Shown here in pieces: positions 23,900 through 37,880 of a stretch of 64,000 bases of DNA. Numbering within the stretch: the first letter of the stretch is position 1; the number at the start of each line of letters is the position of its first letter. The DNA comes from Homalodisca vitripennis. Lineage: Eukaryota > Arthropoda > Insecta > Hemiptera > Cicadellidae. The stretch spans positions 122,523,001 to 122,587,000 of the forward strand of contig NC_060211.1 of assembly GCF_021130785.1 (NCBI RefSeq), written 5' to 3'. The notes beneath the pieces were generated by a model, which saw nothing but the letters and a program-made list of their open reading frames with translations, made no database searches and was not told where the DNA came from. The translations under genes were made by a program, and so were the position numbers.

Positions 23900-26800
23900 A
23901 ATTGGTTCTGAGTTTTGTTCCCGTAAAAACGTTTAGTGCTTTCATAAAAATTTGTCATGAAATCTCCTTAAAAAGTCTCTCTCTTCCATTCTCACCAGTA
24001 GAAACAAACTCTAAATTTTTCGCAACGGATGTCATCAAGAAGCCTATTAGAAAATGTCTTGATATCTGTAACATTCATAATATTTTTTCAATTACTTTTA
24101 AAAATTTCAAAAATTTAATTTTACAGAGTTCTAATATGATTTATGAGTTCTCAAGAATCTATAATACATAGTTCTAACACACAGTTATACATTTCTGTCA
24201 TTTAGAGGTATTTTGTTCTTAGGATTCCGATTCAGACGTTTACATTACTATCTACATTAATAAAAGATCATGAATTGCAAATAAAAGATATAAATTGTTC
24301 CATTTTGAAACAACAAACCCACACTATTTGTCTTACGATCCTACGCCAATTACATTAGGTAAACAGAGTATTTTTATCTTTATACGACGGATTTTTTTTA
24401 TATTACTTAGAAAAATTTAAAAACTATTTGAGATGAGAGTAGTATGAAGGGCACATATTCATCTAATTACAAAATAGGTATATGATTACTTAATCTCATA
24501 TATTATGCCATGCAAATATAGAGAGACAGATATATTGTGAATAAATATTTGATCAGACGTCTTTCCTAATGGAAGGGTTGTATAATCGCTCCTGATATGT
24601 TAGCGCAAACATTGTAAAAATTTAAAATTGTACTGATAATTATGTACGGTATCTCAAATAAAAAACTATATTTATAAGTGCAATATGGCCAATATAATTT
24701 ATACATGTAGTTCATCAATTTAAAGTCATATACTCACTCACTCACTCTTATACTCTTGCTTGTACTCATCACTTTGATCTGATCTATTATACAATGCATG
24801 AGTGTGGATACCGTTAATGACTTATTGTTGTAAATTTTAGGGCTTTAATATCATTTAACTTTACAATGTTCTACAATTAAACTTTTTGCGTGTAAATTAG
24901 CTTTAATTGTTACTAAAAATGAAAAAAATATATTGGTTGATCATTTGAAATGAAATCTTTAGTTTATTGACTTTTTCTAGAGTAACAAGGTGGTTAAAAA
25001 GTATTTAAGCTGGAATGGTATGGACTACAATCTGTACTTCTATAAAGTAAATTAAAAATATATTTTAAGCTTAAAAGTAGATATAACTATTTATATACTT
25101 AATTATATGAGGTGATAGTTTGTACAATTCTTTTGTAAAAATATATAACTGTAGAACAAAATTTTAAACCGTAACATTAACGCAAGGAAGCTCTACTAAT
25201 CGTGTAGTAATCACAATAATATTTCATCAGCCGGATTGTAATTAGTTTATTGATCGACGCTGTAGGTGGGCCCGACACTGAAACATAATGACTTCAGTGG
25301 TTGACAGTTATTATTATCGGCTATACCCTTCACTAACAAAGATTGGATTTTTTTTAACAATGCGTGGTAATATCTTAGTGAAATTTTAAGGAAGTTTAAT
25401 TGTGCATGGTTACTTCTCTTGTTGTTATATCTGTTTTAAATAAAATTAATCTCTAAATGTGCGCATATCTCGTGAACTGCTGGATCTAATTGTCCAATTT
25501 AAAAAAAAACACTCTTTTAAGTCCAAGAAAGGTCTTTGTTGGCAAAAGAAAATTACAACAGTGTTCAGGAATGAGTTCGAATCCCATTTCGAATTCGGAA
25601 AATTTAGGAAATCATTATATTTAAGAAACATAATCCAAATTCTTTTATGACCACAACAGCTTTTGGCTCCTTAAGTCACCATAGACCCAGAAAAATGTTT
25701 TAAATTACAATTTTAGAGAATATTAAACATCCGTTTTCTAGTCATTTGTGTAATGCAGATTTCAAGGACAAAATTACTATCTAACTTCTACTACTCATGG
25801 CATAAGTGACGAATTAAAACTAGCCTATCTAACGCTTTAATAATTATATTTTAACACTGCTAAAAAAACCAACCATAATGAACAAAGCTGTAAATGTTTG
25901 CTCTCAAGAATACCCAGACCTGGTTTAATTCCTTACGATAGTGAATGTTACTTTTCGTGTGATTAAAGGAAAAAAACAAGGAAACGGACACAAACATGCC
26001 TATCGAGCAAAAATTATTATAAAAGATTATTGTAAAATGTTGAATGACTTAGTTCCAAGGATTTTCAACTATTACATTTATACTGGAAGGAGAGCAGAAG
26101 TGGTGAAAGCAGAATGATGCTTTCGACCCAATAAGTCTTTTTAGGTTTTCGTATAAATGGTACTGATTGAGGTAACCATTTAAAATTAATCATAACGCCA
26201 GTAGTATTCCAGGCTAGCAGTAGATGGGGTTTTGTATCTAAGTTGTAATCTGAGATCTACATACGCGTAGTCTTTATTGGTCGGAAAAATACGCAAACTG
26301 TAAAACCGTAACTAAATTAGAGAAGAAGAGAATTAAACAGTCCGAATAGTCATATTTTCACCCCAGTAAATTTTTAGTCGTTTGTGAGTAATAATACATT
26401 CTGCATCGTTATAAAAAAAGGCTAACACACCTATAGTATTTAAATTATGTTAGACAGAAAGTTCTAGATGATAAGGGAAGCTTTTAGGCGAAGTAGGTCT
26501 CGAAAACTTAAACATGTACTTATTTTCTTTAGCTGAGGCACAAAGCAAACTGAACTGTGGTAATGTGTTTAGAAGTTAATTTGAACGGTGGGAACAGACC
26601 ATCCTGTAATATAAAGGTCTAGATATAAGGCTTTTCATTGCTACGTAAGTACGTATTTCAATGAAATCAAGTCAATTAATAAACGTTTTATTTAAATTTG
26701 CAGAATTGTGTCCTAAAAATTACAATTAATTTATCGTTGGGTGCCCACATATAATTGGAAAAAAACACAGGATTTCATAACATGTAAAACTAACGCACTA

Positions 26801-28350
26801 TCATGAGCTCTAGGTGGCGGTGCAACATAATTATGTAAGCAAAACTACACCAAACATACAATATATCTTATAATCCAGTAATAGAGTAAGTAAATACGCT
26901 ATCAGAAAGTATTTAACAAGATAAAAAAGGATAACTCAATGTATAGCACTGACGTAGACACTTTTACACAGGACGTAGATTTCAAATTTCAAAGGTCGAC
27001 GCTTATAGATCGAAGTAGGTTTTCATGACCTTTAAATGTATATTGTTTCTTCACCGAAGCATTTGGGAGAGGCAACCTCAAGAATAGCGTCACAAGTTTT
27101 ATTTATTAAAACCATTAGTATAAGTTCCTACATTGACAAGAAAAATATGATATGATAATATGATATGAGTTAAGTTTTACGTAACTTTTCGAATCTCTTA
27201 TCTTAGGGCACTGAAATAAGTATCGGATATATACCTAATTCTGTTTGAAGTATATCACAGGAGTGCATCATATTACATCATAGATTCTTTAACTAAAAAG
27301 AATAAGCCCTTTTATTTTCTTGCAAACCCGTGGGTACATCTAATTTATAATAAAACTGACTATTTATTTTAAGAAATAAAAAATATCCTTTGAATGATTT
27401 TAAATATCACTCATTGTGTTTTTCAAAGGGAGTTTTCATTTTTTGACTTAAAAAAGTCAATTAAATAAGAACTATAAAAGTAAAGCGAGATAGTGGTGTG
27501 TAGTTAGTCGTACGTTTAAATAGAAGAAGAAAGATTGTAATTTCCTCACAATTTAGATTTACCTCACAAATAAAGTTTTATAGCTGAGATTACAATTATC
27601 AGTATGGAAGTATTGCAAAGGAAGTACTATTTTAAAAGATGAAAGTGATTTGACATGCAGAACATCTAATAATGGCTTAACTAGAGGAGTGGTGCCCTTT
27701 AGACTATGATAGCCGTGACTATACGTGTACATATGTTTATGAGGATATTCCTTAAGCACAATCATGTGGTTTATAATATTTAAGATTTATTAATATGTAA
27801 ATTTGGATTTATATTGTCTTCTAGATACTTAAAAATACTTTAAGGATATTTTGCTCTTCTCAAAATATTCTGAATCCAAAGCCCAAATTAATTAATCTAA
27901 TTATGAAGAGAAAGAAATTAATCGCGAAATCAATAAAATAAAATTATAGGTTGATGTTATCCAAGTGCGTCAGACTTAAAATAAGCACTACATTTATTAT
28001 ATAAAGTAACTATTCTATTGTCAAATAATTTAACGTTCATGTACATGTATATATAGTGTTATAATGGTTTCAAATTTTAATTGTTGCTTCTTTTTAATGT
28101 ATTTATAAAATAATTATTTCTAGACCTCACGTTTCTTAATTATTCTTCCCGAGTCAGAGTTTTATGTGGAGAGTGGAGAACACCTAGACAGTATTAAGTA
28201 GACTTTTTATACTCCTTTTCATCCAATCCATTATACAACTATTTAAGAAATATTATTATGAGTGTGTACATTATATTGTTGCAAGGTAGAACTTTTTCAA
28301 TGTTAAGGTTAAATCCTAATTCTAATAAAAAAGGCTTCAATTTACACGCT
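23900..28350. other. AT-rich spacer, no gene seen
   Basis: No supported gene. Overlapping opposite-strand frames at 25446-25650 and an 89-codon frame at 23902-24171 have no recognisable domain and AT-driven composition. A small GC-richer patch at 25235-25300 (GTGGGCCCGACACTG) is unexplained. Confidence 0.5.
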
Positions 28351-28369
28351 ATATATATATATATAAAAA

Positions 28370-28850
28370 TCTTGAGTCACGATGTATGTTGCCAATAAAC
28401 TCCAAAACGACTGAACCAATTTCAATCAAATTTCACATGTATCCGTAATTTAGTCTAACTTAGAAGATAGGATAGTTATTATCTGAATTATTCGCTTATG
28501 TCGTGACTATAAACGAATAAAATGAAGAAAAGTTTTCAAAGCGCCTGCACATTATAACCTGCAATTACGAGATAGATACGTATATTAAACAGTGAAACAC
28601 TATTTGAAGGCGCTAAGTTATGATGTATAATTGTCTAAACTAAATTTTTGGTTGAACTTAAAGGTTGAGTGGTAGACCACTTTGTAATAAAATACATTAT
28701 GCATGTACAATACATTTTTGACATATTTTCTTGATCGTGACATCAAGGTAAAATCTACATCGGGGTTGGAAATATAATTTACTTCAACCAGAAATGCTCA
28801 TACGCGGGCAAAACTTACGAAAAGCGTGCGAAGCCGCGGGAAACAGCTAG
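28370..28850 (+). mobile_element. Non-autonomous Helitron-like element
   Basis: Starts TCTTGAGTCACGATG after an A and ends GCCGCGGGAAACAGCTAG before a T. This matches the Helitron rule of 5'-TC, 3'-CTRR and insertion between A and T. The 5' part carries CCAAAACGACTGAACCAATT, a phrase typical of insect Helitron 5' regions. The 3' part GCGTGCGAAGCCGCGGG fits the usual GC-rich subterminal region, though I cannot draw a clean 3' hairpin. The 481-bp length has no Rep/helicase frame. (TA)n tracts lie on both sides (28351-28364 and 28851-28868), as if it landed inside one microsatellite. Confidence 0.7.
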
Positions 28851-28868
28851 TATATATATATATATATA

Positions 28869-29500
28869 AATAATAACTCTCAAGTCAATATAAATTCTTT
28901 ACTTGGTAGATTTTTTAATATTTTAAAACCATTTAAGTTATATTGTGTGACAAATGTTAAGAAATCCATTATAAATAGGTTTAAATTGACATATAACACT
29001 TACAAAGTGCTATGACAGTAATCAACTAAGTTATCTGCCGATTACCAAACTCAATTTATATAACATCCAATAGTCTATCTTGATGGTAGAATATTCACGG
29101 ATAAAAGCAGGAATATTAATTGAAATCCAAGAGTTTAGGGAAGATAAGAAATCCAGTTGACCTACATTACTGATCCCTTTTAATTAACAAAAACTATTAC
29201 GGAATGGCTAAACTTGAGACCCAATTTATTAAGTACTTTACGCTCTGAGACGAGAAAATTCCGAGCAAAATTATTGTGTAGGATGGAAAGACGAGAATGT
29301 TAAAAGAATGTCATTAGCACCAATATTGCACTTTCGATAAAGGCCCATTTTTTAATACGTAGCCACCACATGCCACCTTGATATCTTTGTACAGTAGATT
29401 GTATTACATTTGCAGCATCTTTTACAGAAGAAAACGTCAAAATATTGAATCTAAATAAAAGCCACTTGAAATACGCTATTTTTAATGCTTAGCATAAAAT
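28869..29500. other. AT-rich spacer, no gene seen
   Basis: No feature supported. Confidence 0.5.
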
Positions 29501-29524
29501 AGGAGTAAGCCTCACCACGTGTCT

Positions 29525-29565
29525 CGCAACAGGCCTCGCTGAGCTTAGGTACAAAATTTCTAGAC
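29525..29565 (-). repeat. Possible copy of the CAGCGAGGC dispersed element
   Basis: Minus strand reads AAGCTCAGCGAGGCCTG, resembling GAGCTTCAGCGAGGCTCG at 44480. A short match; could be coincidence. Confidence 0.25.
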
Positions 29566-31323
29566 CATACCCCGTCTGCTAAACATGTGTTGCTATTTCA
29601 CATGCTATATGCCATTTTGTTGCATTTATTCGGTTACAAGTTAAAATTCCTCCGTTATAATGTGTACAGGTAATACCAAAATAAAATTTCTCAGATTAAT
29701 TCCATGGAGTTCCATGTAGCATCAAATTCAATGTCGCTAATACAGTATAGAAGCCTCAAAAAATATATATATACAGAAATAAGTAAAATTTATCAAACCA
29801 CTCAAAGATTGGTTTTGTTAATGCTTACCTTATAAATTTAATATTCTACTAATCCAAATATTTAATATCTATCGATAAATGGATTCTATAATATTTATAA
29901 TATTAAATAATATAATAAAATTCCGAGATTAGTATTGAAAAATGCATCAATGTAGTTCAATAACATTAGCACTCTATTCTATTACTTATTAAAGTAAATT
30001 ACCAAATGACCGTATTTTCCACATTGGCTGTTGAATAAAAAATTTTATAAACTTTTGTCGCATTTTTGTAGGGACACTTGGGTTCCAGAATAATATTAGA
30101 ATGGGTGAAATAACTCTGTGAGATCCGCATGAGGGGATCTGTTAGGTTTCACTAATCTAGAAGCGTTACTTTCTATTCAGATTTGTATTGATTGATATTA
30201 CATTTTAAAATATAAAAAATATTTATAAATTTTATATATTTATATATATTATATATTTTTTGATTAAATAAATACTACCCAATAAGTAAACTATGTAAAA
30301 TAGAATGAGTACCAATAGATTAAACCATGAAAAAAATAAAACTTTCATAGCAACTTTATATATTAGGTGGATTTCATACAAATCTGATACATATAGAGTA
30401 ATATGTATTTAAATCGTCTTGTCCACACGCATGTGCGATAACTGTGGCAGCAATGTTATATAACACTGAATGTAGCTCAAGTGTTCCAATTACTCCAAGA
30501 AAGAACCCTATTGACTTTGGGTTCAAAAGATTAAAGGACAGTCTGTATGTCAGCCTGGCTGTATGTCTACCCATCTGTGCTATAAATGTAAATAGACAGA
30601 TCTTTAGAGATTAACAGTATTGTGTTTAGCGTTACTACGTAAAAGGCAAGTCCACCAGTCTATTTGTTCCGGCCTGCCCTCCCTCTTTTGTTATATTCTT
30701 TAGAATATTCTTTGTTACTCTGTTGTTTCGGTTTATTGTAATCAATTTCATGATGGAATTTGTTTTAGACAATATTTTGACATTGATATGCTAGTGTGGT
30801 GTTTTAGGAAGATTTTATGGTCGCTCTCGTAACAGATATTTTGCTACAGTGTAGAATCAATTCACCGTTTACTACCTTCACAACACAAAAAACTGAGGAT
30901 CCGTTATATTTTATCATAAGGCTCATTATAAATTTCAAGGTGGTTTTTTTTGTATTCTCCTGATTATTACAACTATTGACAAGTACTAGACTGAAAGTGA
31001 CACGATACCAAGAGTGGTTTATGAGAAAAGTTCATCTTATAATTTACTCTAAGCCTTTTATATGGTTTCCACATTGTGACTGTAAAAGGTTTGAAAAATG
31101 TGCAATATTAGATCATTAATACAAATTATTTTAACTTATCAATTATATATTAATATAATTTATTAAATAAGTTATTTAATACATTTAAAAATCTATATAA
31201 GTTGTTCATAACTAACACCATAAAGTTTTAAGACATTTTCTTTAACATCGTGAGCAGACTTAAATTGTATTATTTTTCCATGTTTAACCGTATATATTAA
31301 CATTTCAAACGTTTAGTTGTTGA
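29566..31323. other. AT-rich spacer, no gene seen
   Basis: Contains a small AGATCC/GGATCT hairpin at about 30120-30139 and a GC-richer stretch at 30410-30600 whose 66-codon minus frame has no recognisable domain. Confidence 0.5.
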
Positions 31324-31663
31324 AATTTTTTGAATAAATATGTTAATTATTAACTCTCGTAGAGATCATTTGTGAAATGTACTAGTTTCACAGGTCATTT
31401 ACTACAAATAATAATAGTAAGTATTATTGTCTGAGCGCTGAGCTAAGCATACCCTACATTGCTAATGGACTAGATCCCATTCCTGTCAGTGTGAAATTTT
31501 TGAATAAATATGTTAATTATTAACTCTCGTAGAGATCATTTGTGAAATGTACTAGTTTCACAGGTCATTTACTACAAATAATGATAGTAAGTATTATTGT
31601 CTGAGCGCTGAGCTAAGCATACCCTACATTGCTAATGTACTAGATCCCATTCCTGTCAGTGTG
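31324..31663. repeat. Recent 170-bp tandem duplication
   Basis: Copy 1 is 31324-31493 and copy 2 is 31494-31663. They differ at two substitutions (ATAATAATAG/ATAATGATAG and AATGGAC/AATGTAC) plus one T-run length change. Each contains CTGAGCGCTGAGC and GATCCCATTCCTGTCAGTG. High identity implies a very recent event or an assembly artefact. Confidence 0.95.
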
Positions 31664-32727
31664 CATGTATGATAACTCTCAAACGATTGCGATTACTTGA
31701 AAGTATTGAAATTTGGTGTGAAATGTAACTTTTACCACCTTTACGTATGTTTTGTTCATTGGTTCATACCACATTTCAAGTAAGGGCCCAAGAGTTAAAT
31801 AAAAAGCTTTGAGAAGCACAGCTCTTCTTAATGTTTTTCAAAGATATTTTTATAACGGATGCCACAAAACATGGAAAGTTAGTAATTATTTCTGGAATTT
31901 CATAAACTTTACATTTTACTTGAATTTTTATAGCTTTTAAAATAAGAATATGTGTTACATATGACATAATATTCTACAGATGTAAAAAGATTTACATGCG
32001 ATTAAAGTATTGTTTAATTGGTTTAACCACATACACAGCTTATGTTTTTGGAGACATCGCAAGTTTTCTTTTATATTTCAACACTTAATTTTGATAATTT
32101 CTGTTAAAAGTAAAATTAATAATTTACCGTTATTTTATATAATTATGCTACATTTACTGCATACGATATAAGGCTGAGTAGTAAATAGATATCCCTAGCT
32201 GTAACTCTTTAAGTTAAGCCATTAGATAAGGAATTTTTCGTTTCATTTCATGTTTTACCTTATAAACCTTAGTCACATTTAAACCGTCTCTTTGAAATTT
32301 TTGGTAATTTAATCCTTCAACACATTTACATTAATGCTTGTACTATGAGAAAGAAGGTGAACCAGAGCTAAACTCAACTTTCACATTTCTTTAAGACTGG
32401 GAATAGGAATTTCGTATTCATGAACTGATAATTCAGCAGAGAATCTTTAGTTTATTATGTTGGTTTACAACGTGAGGACAACAATTTTTCAGAAAGCTAT
32501 CAGGAATAATAACCTAAATATATTTTTTGTCGTTGGAATACATGAAGTTTCCTTCAACAGATTACTATCAATCGACTAGAAGAGTGTTTGTGTCAGTAAG
32601 GCGCAGCAGTGATATTTCTTAAAAACACGTTCAGTTAGATAAGAAAAAAAAATATTAAACGGATTCAGGAATATAATATTAAATGAAGCATTGGGAAATA
32701 TCAATAAGGGTTTGAAAAATATATGTA

Positions 32728-32731
<4 letters not shown>
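31664..32731. other. AT-rich spacer, no gene seen
   Basis: No supported gene or repeat. Confidence 0.5.

Positions 32732-32783
<52 letters not shown>
32732..32783. repeat. (TA)n microsatellite
   Basis: About 52 bp of TA repeats followed by TATGCATATA. Confidence 0.95.
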
Positions 32784-32786
<3 letters not shown>

Positions 32787-33480
32787 TATATAAATATTAC
32801 TAAATGTTAATTCAAACAATACTTTCCCGAATCGTTTATTTTTTACAACAAATAATAATTTATTTATGGAGTTGCCTGAAGATTAACGCTTTGGTTTTGA
32901 AAGGTCTCGTCCAAAAAATAAACAATTTGGAAAAGTTCTGTTTTTATTAAAATTTAGTAATATTTGCGGAATTTTCCAATTGCTCCAAGAGACTTCAACA
33001 TATATAAATCTGTAAACTCCTTGATTATAAATGAATATATTCATATAATATTTATTCCCTTTACTGTCCTGAACTGTACGAAGCAAAATTATTTAATGCA
33101 AACATGCTAGACCTATTTATTGAAAATTTTTAACAGCATTAGTCTTAGTATAGTTCTATTTTTTTTTACATTTATCTTGAGGGCTAAAAAGATAATATAC
33201 ATGTTTTATTGTGAATAATTTACAAACTTCCTATTCCTTACATGCTTAAAATTATCTATTCTTTTACATAACAGTTTGCATTAATTCCATTAACTATTAT
33301 TAACGATTTCCTTTCGTAACTAGACACAAATAGTTTACAGCACAAAATACAAAAAGTATAAATCGTAAAAGTAATACTTTTTCCCAAAAACTTTTAATAT
33401 GTTTGCTTTTAATTTCTTCTCATCTTATACTTTATAAAATTGACTTAGTTCAAAATGAGAAAAAGACGTATTTGTATAAT
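32784..33480. other. AT-rich spacer, no gene seen
   Basis: No supported feature. Confidence 0.5.
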
Positions 33481-34660
33481 ATAAATCAGTAGCTTATATT
33501 TAAACTTCACGTACAAAGTTCAATATAATATGATCAGCAAGAGAATTTTTTTTATTATACAATCTGCCAAATCGTAAAATATTCGGTACGCAATCAATGT
33601 GAGTGACAACGTTTCAGATATTGGAAAGCCCCAGTTTGACCAAAACAAGATTCTTCTTACATTTCCAACCTAATTTCATTAAATATCAATCGTTCTCGCT
33701 AACTTGGTTTAGAATATTGCGATTGAGAGTTTGACCAACTGGCATTTCAACTAACTAATTTTAACTTTAATATTTTCAAATAACGATACTGAATCTAATA
33801 ATAACAAGTTACGGATATTTTATTTTTCAAAATCCAATTTTATACCTCAGGCCTAGTTTAATAAATTATTGAATAGCACTTTACATCAAATTAAAACCCC
33901 TAAGTAGCGATATTGAAACGGATGATAAGACGTTGCAGATATTTTGTTATTGCAAACTCAATTGTCTATCTGATACTAGGGTCCTAATTGGATATAATAT
34001 TTAACAGTATTTTGTATTGCGTTAAAATGTTCAAGTAACGATATTAAAACTGGTGATGAGGGGTTGCGGATATTTTTTTATTGCTAATATAAATCAGTAG
34101 CTTATATTTAAACTTCACGTACAAAGTTCAATATAATATGATCAGTAAGAGAATATTTTTTATTATACAATCTGCCAAATCGTAAAATATTCGGTACGCA
34201 ATCAATGTGAGTGACAACGTTTCAGATATTGGAAAGCCCCAGTTTGACCAAAACAAGATTCTTCTTATATTTCCAACCTAATTTCATTAAATATCAATCG
34301 TTCTCGCTAACTTGGTTTAGAATATTGCGATTGAGAAAGTTTGACCAACTGGCATTTCAACTAACTAATTTTAACTTTAATATTTTCAAATAACGATACT
34401 GAATCTAATAATAACGAGTTACGGATTTTTTATATTTTAAAATCCAATTTTATACCTCAGGCCTAGATTAATAAATTATTGAATAGCACTTTATATAAAA
34501 TTAAAACCCCTAAGTAGCGATATTGAAATGGATGATAAGGCGTTGCAGATATTTTGTTATTGCAAACTCAATTCTCTATATGAGACTAAGTGCATAATTG
34601 GATATAATATTGAATTAAAATGTTCAAGTAACGATATTGAAACTGATGATGAGGGCTTAA
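33481..34660. repeat. 608-bp tandem duplication with internal ~125-bp satellite
   Basis: Unit 1 (33481-34088) repeats as unit 2 (34089-about 34660) with high identity. Unit 2 has a one-base insertion in GAGAAAGTTTGACC and ends early. Within each unit, sub-repeats start with AACGATACTGAAT, AGCGATATTGAAA and AACGATATTAAAA (33783, 33906, 34037), giving a diverged 123-131 bp periodicity. Two levels of tandem repetition suggest repeated unequal exchange. A 60-codon frame at 34211 is incidental. Confidence 0.9.
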
Positions 34661-34698
34661 TTTCTGTCTGAGACTAAAAGCCTATACTTCGATCTATC

Positions 34699-34942
34699 AT
34701 TGAATAGGACTTCACATTACGATACATCCTCAAGTAAAGAACAATAAAATGGTGATATTTATGTTGTTGATTTCTTCTTATTTGATTTATGGTTGTATAT
34801 CACGATTTTTAGGCCTTAAAATCTAATTATAACACTAAAATAAATCATTGCATTTTTGTGATACCTTCTATCTTAGTCACACATTTTTTCTGACAAATAT
34901 GTATATATTTCAAAATTAATATATCTCGGGAATATATAAAAA
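34699..34942 (+). repeat. Dispersed repeat, copy a (satellite tail)
   Basis: Matches 37386-37626 in direct orientation. Shared runs include TAAAATGGTGATATTTA, TTTTAGGCCTTAA, TAGTCACA and the terminal ATCTCGGGAATATAT. It follows directly on the 33481-34660 array, so array and tail may be one element. Confidence 0.75.
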
Positions 34943-37385
34943 CATTCTTCTAGTTTTACAGTTTAAAACGTTGGTGATAGGTCCATTGGGTAATTATAAT
35001 CTTAAGGGATGATGAAATACTATGTAGCTTTCAGTTTTATAGTTGTCACAATTAATTTTCCTAGAAAGATAATTTTATATACATTATTATGTAGGAAGTT
35101 AAATTCTCAAATATGTTTTTAATATCATATAATATGAGGGAGTGATCATTATATTTGGTTTTTATTGGTAGCATGGTTAAACTGCAACAAAATGTGGTTA
35201 TATCTCTTGAAATTATTCTAACTCTCTATGTTCTTTGCAATTTTAAATTTTATCTCTAAATTGATCAGTAACATAACTAATTAAGGGGATTCTATAACAC
35301 TACATTGCAAAGTATGGAAAGTTGAGCTACCACTTGGCATAAAATGTGTCGGTATAAGGTGTTGCAAAGGATCAATAAATTATTTTACATAATCCACTAG
35401 CCATATTTAGGACGGGTTAAACATAATCAGTACTCTGAACATCAGCATGCTCTTTATCGTTGCTTTTATAAGATCTAAACGTTTTCTTCCATAATGTATA
35501 TTTGTATAAATGTCATTGTAAAATAATATACTTAGTTATACTTATTCTTTAATTCAACACCCTGTTATGTAGCGTTATGCTACATTGTAACAAGGGGTTT
35601 TATAAAAGTATTTAGTTGAATACTTCAAAGCAGCTTTCAACTAAGGCATTGTCCATGTTGTTGTAGGATTTGTGGGAGTTTTTGGGAACTCGCCAGGTCA
35701 CAACGATCGTAATGGTATGCGCCGCGTAACATTTATATTTATTAGGTTAAAACTCTCTTCTGTTACTACTAAATCCAAAAAGTGTTTTCCATTCCTGCCT
35801 ATGTTGTATGCATATATACAGATAACCTACACTGTCTTAACAGAAGAGAATTCTAAGAAGACAAAATTAACAAATGAGATTCACTTACTAGATATTTATG
35901 TGATATACCATATAATAGTTGATATTCGTCGTCTATTTACTTTGCGATTTTTCAGATTTGTCTTCTATGGATCTAAATAAAGTGCTGAAACGGAGTAGTG
36001 AGGAACCCGACCAAAACTAAAGAAGTTACAATAATCCTACTTTCATTAAACCTAAACCAACGACTTAAACAAAGGATGGTATTACGTATGTTGATAATTT
36101 ACTGAAAACTAATCACAATTAAAATATAACCAATTTTTTTATATTCTACGATTAATTATTTTGAGTTCACGGCAGATTTAAAATGTGTTATTTTACTTTA
36201 TGTTTCACTTTTATTTGGGAAAACCATCTGATTGATCAGTATTGGTTTTATTGGTCCAAAAGAAAAGGACGTATAGCTTCGTCTATATGGCTTTTCTTTC
36301 AACAATCATTACGCACTTTGACAGAAATACAGACAATAACAGGATTTTAACGAGGTACTTGGATCGTTAATAGTTTCATGAATGGGATGGATCAAAATTT
36401 TTTTTTATTTATACCAAATACTATTACGATCGAGTTCTTATAAATATAACAGCGTTATCTAAAAATACATTCTGGTTTTGTTTGACGTGTTTTACTACAC
36501 AATATATGTAACGAAATATAACGTGAGTATGGAAGGATATTTAAACAGTTTAAACTTGTATCAAGATTACAATTTATTTTATAGTTTTATATCCTTAAGA
36601 GGTGAGTGTTGAAAAACTAAGGGCTCAATTAACTTAACTTAAAACATTTAAATGAGATGCGCAGATATAAGATGTTTAAAATCTTATTTCCTATTTGTAA
36701 AATGTGTCTAGCCAAAGGAATAACAGGTTGCTCAAATTTTGTGATGGAAAAAAGCTAAATGCAAACTAGACAATTATTTAGGAACATATATTTTAAAATA
36801 ATTGAAACATTGCTGAAATTATTTGTCATAATCCCGTTAGATATTTGTTTTCAAAAAGTAATGGAATACATTTTATAATATATAGGCGTTTAATGAATTG
36901 ATAAATCTCCAACGATATATCACTTTAAAACAAACAATTCCATATGCAATCGTTATTAATCATTAATTGATCATTGAATAATTATTTAACTCATTTCAAT
37001 GTTCAATATTCATAATATAGACGTTATTGAAGTATTACTGTGAGATACTTTAAGCGTATTTTAAAACTCGAACAATTTTTTTATATTGCAGTTTTTTCAT
37101 CCTATCTAGCTATCTATATGCCTATGTTGCCTCGCTTTTGTCAGACCTTTGTTGTGATGATCTAAATAGCCTCTATCAGTGTATCACGATTGTAAGAATA
37201 GAATTCGAGTCAATACTCAGTTAGCCAATACAACTACACTTACACGAAGTGATATCATTGCCAGATTTATCAGGATTTCTAATAGTATAAATTATTACAG
37301 ACTGATCTTTAAATAACCTGAAGATATTGTAAAAAACTAAATAATTGTATAATGTAAATATTCGAAAATCCCAGTTAGATCTACC
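34943..37385. other. AT-rich spacer, no gene seen
   Basis: A 102-codon frame at 35672-35980 lacks an ATG start and any recognisable domain. Nothing else is supported. Confidence 0.5.
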
Positions 37386-37614
37386 ATTTATTACTACTTC
37401 CTACTGCGTTAAAATTCTCAAGCAAGTTATATTAAAATGGTGATATTTAAATTTCTATCATTTATTATTTGATTGATGGTTGGGTGTCACGAGTTTTAGG
37501 CCTTAACATCTCAATAACACAACAATAAATAATAGCATTTGTGTATTACGTTCTATGTTAGTCACAAATTTACTCCGGCAAAAATTCATATATTTAAAAA
37601 TTAATACATCTCGG

Positions 37615-37626
<12 letters not shown>
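37386..37626 (+). repeat. Dispersed repeat, copy b
   Basis: Partner of 34699-34942 at roughly 75-80% by eye. It ends CTCGGGAATAT at the point where a (TA)n tract starts. Confidence 0.75.

Positions 37627-37667
<41 letters not shown>
37617..37667. repeat. (TA)n microsatellite
   Basis: About 50 bp of TA dinucleotides abutting the end of the dispersed repeat. Confidence 0.95.
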
Positions 37668-37670
<3 letters not shown>

Positions 37671-37880
37671 AAGTTCTTTTTGTTATAAAAGACAATCGTT
37701 TATATTTATAATGTAGAGGATTGTGTATAAAATTATACCATTCGATATTAGTTCATACTCTCCGTTGACGTCTATTCAAAGAGTAAATGACGAACCGAGC
37801 TTATAAGGTAGAAATACTACTTAATAAATTCATATAAAAATTAAATTTAAAAACAAAGTACTATCATATGTTGCACAGAT

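Noticed and set aside
25560..25600. GAGTTCGAATCCCATTTCG resembling a tRNA B box
   Set aside because: No A box is found in the 30-70 bases upstream and no tRNA-like arms can be drawn.
35672..35980. 102-codon plus-strand frame
   Set aside because: Begins at a non-ATG codon, with no recognisable motif; length is within chance for a window this large.
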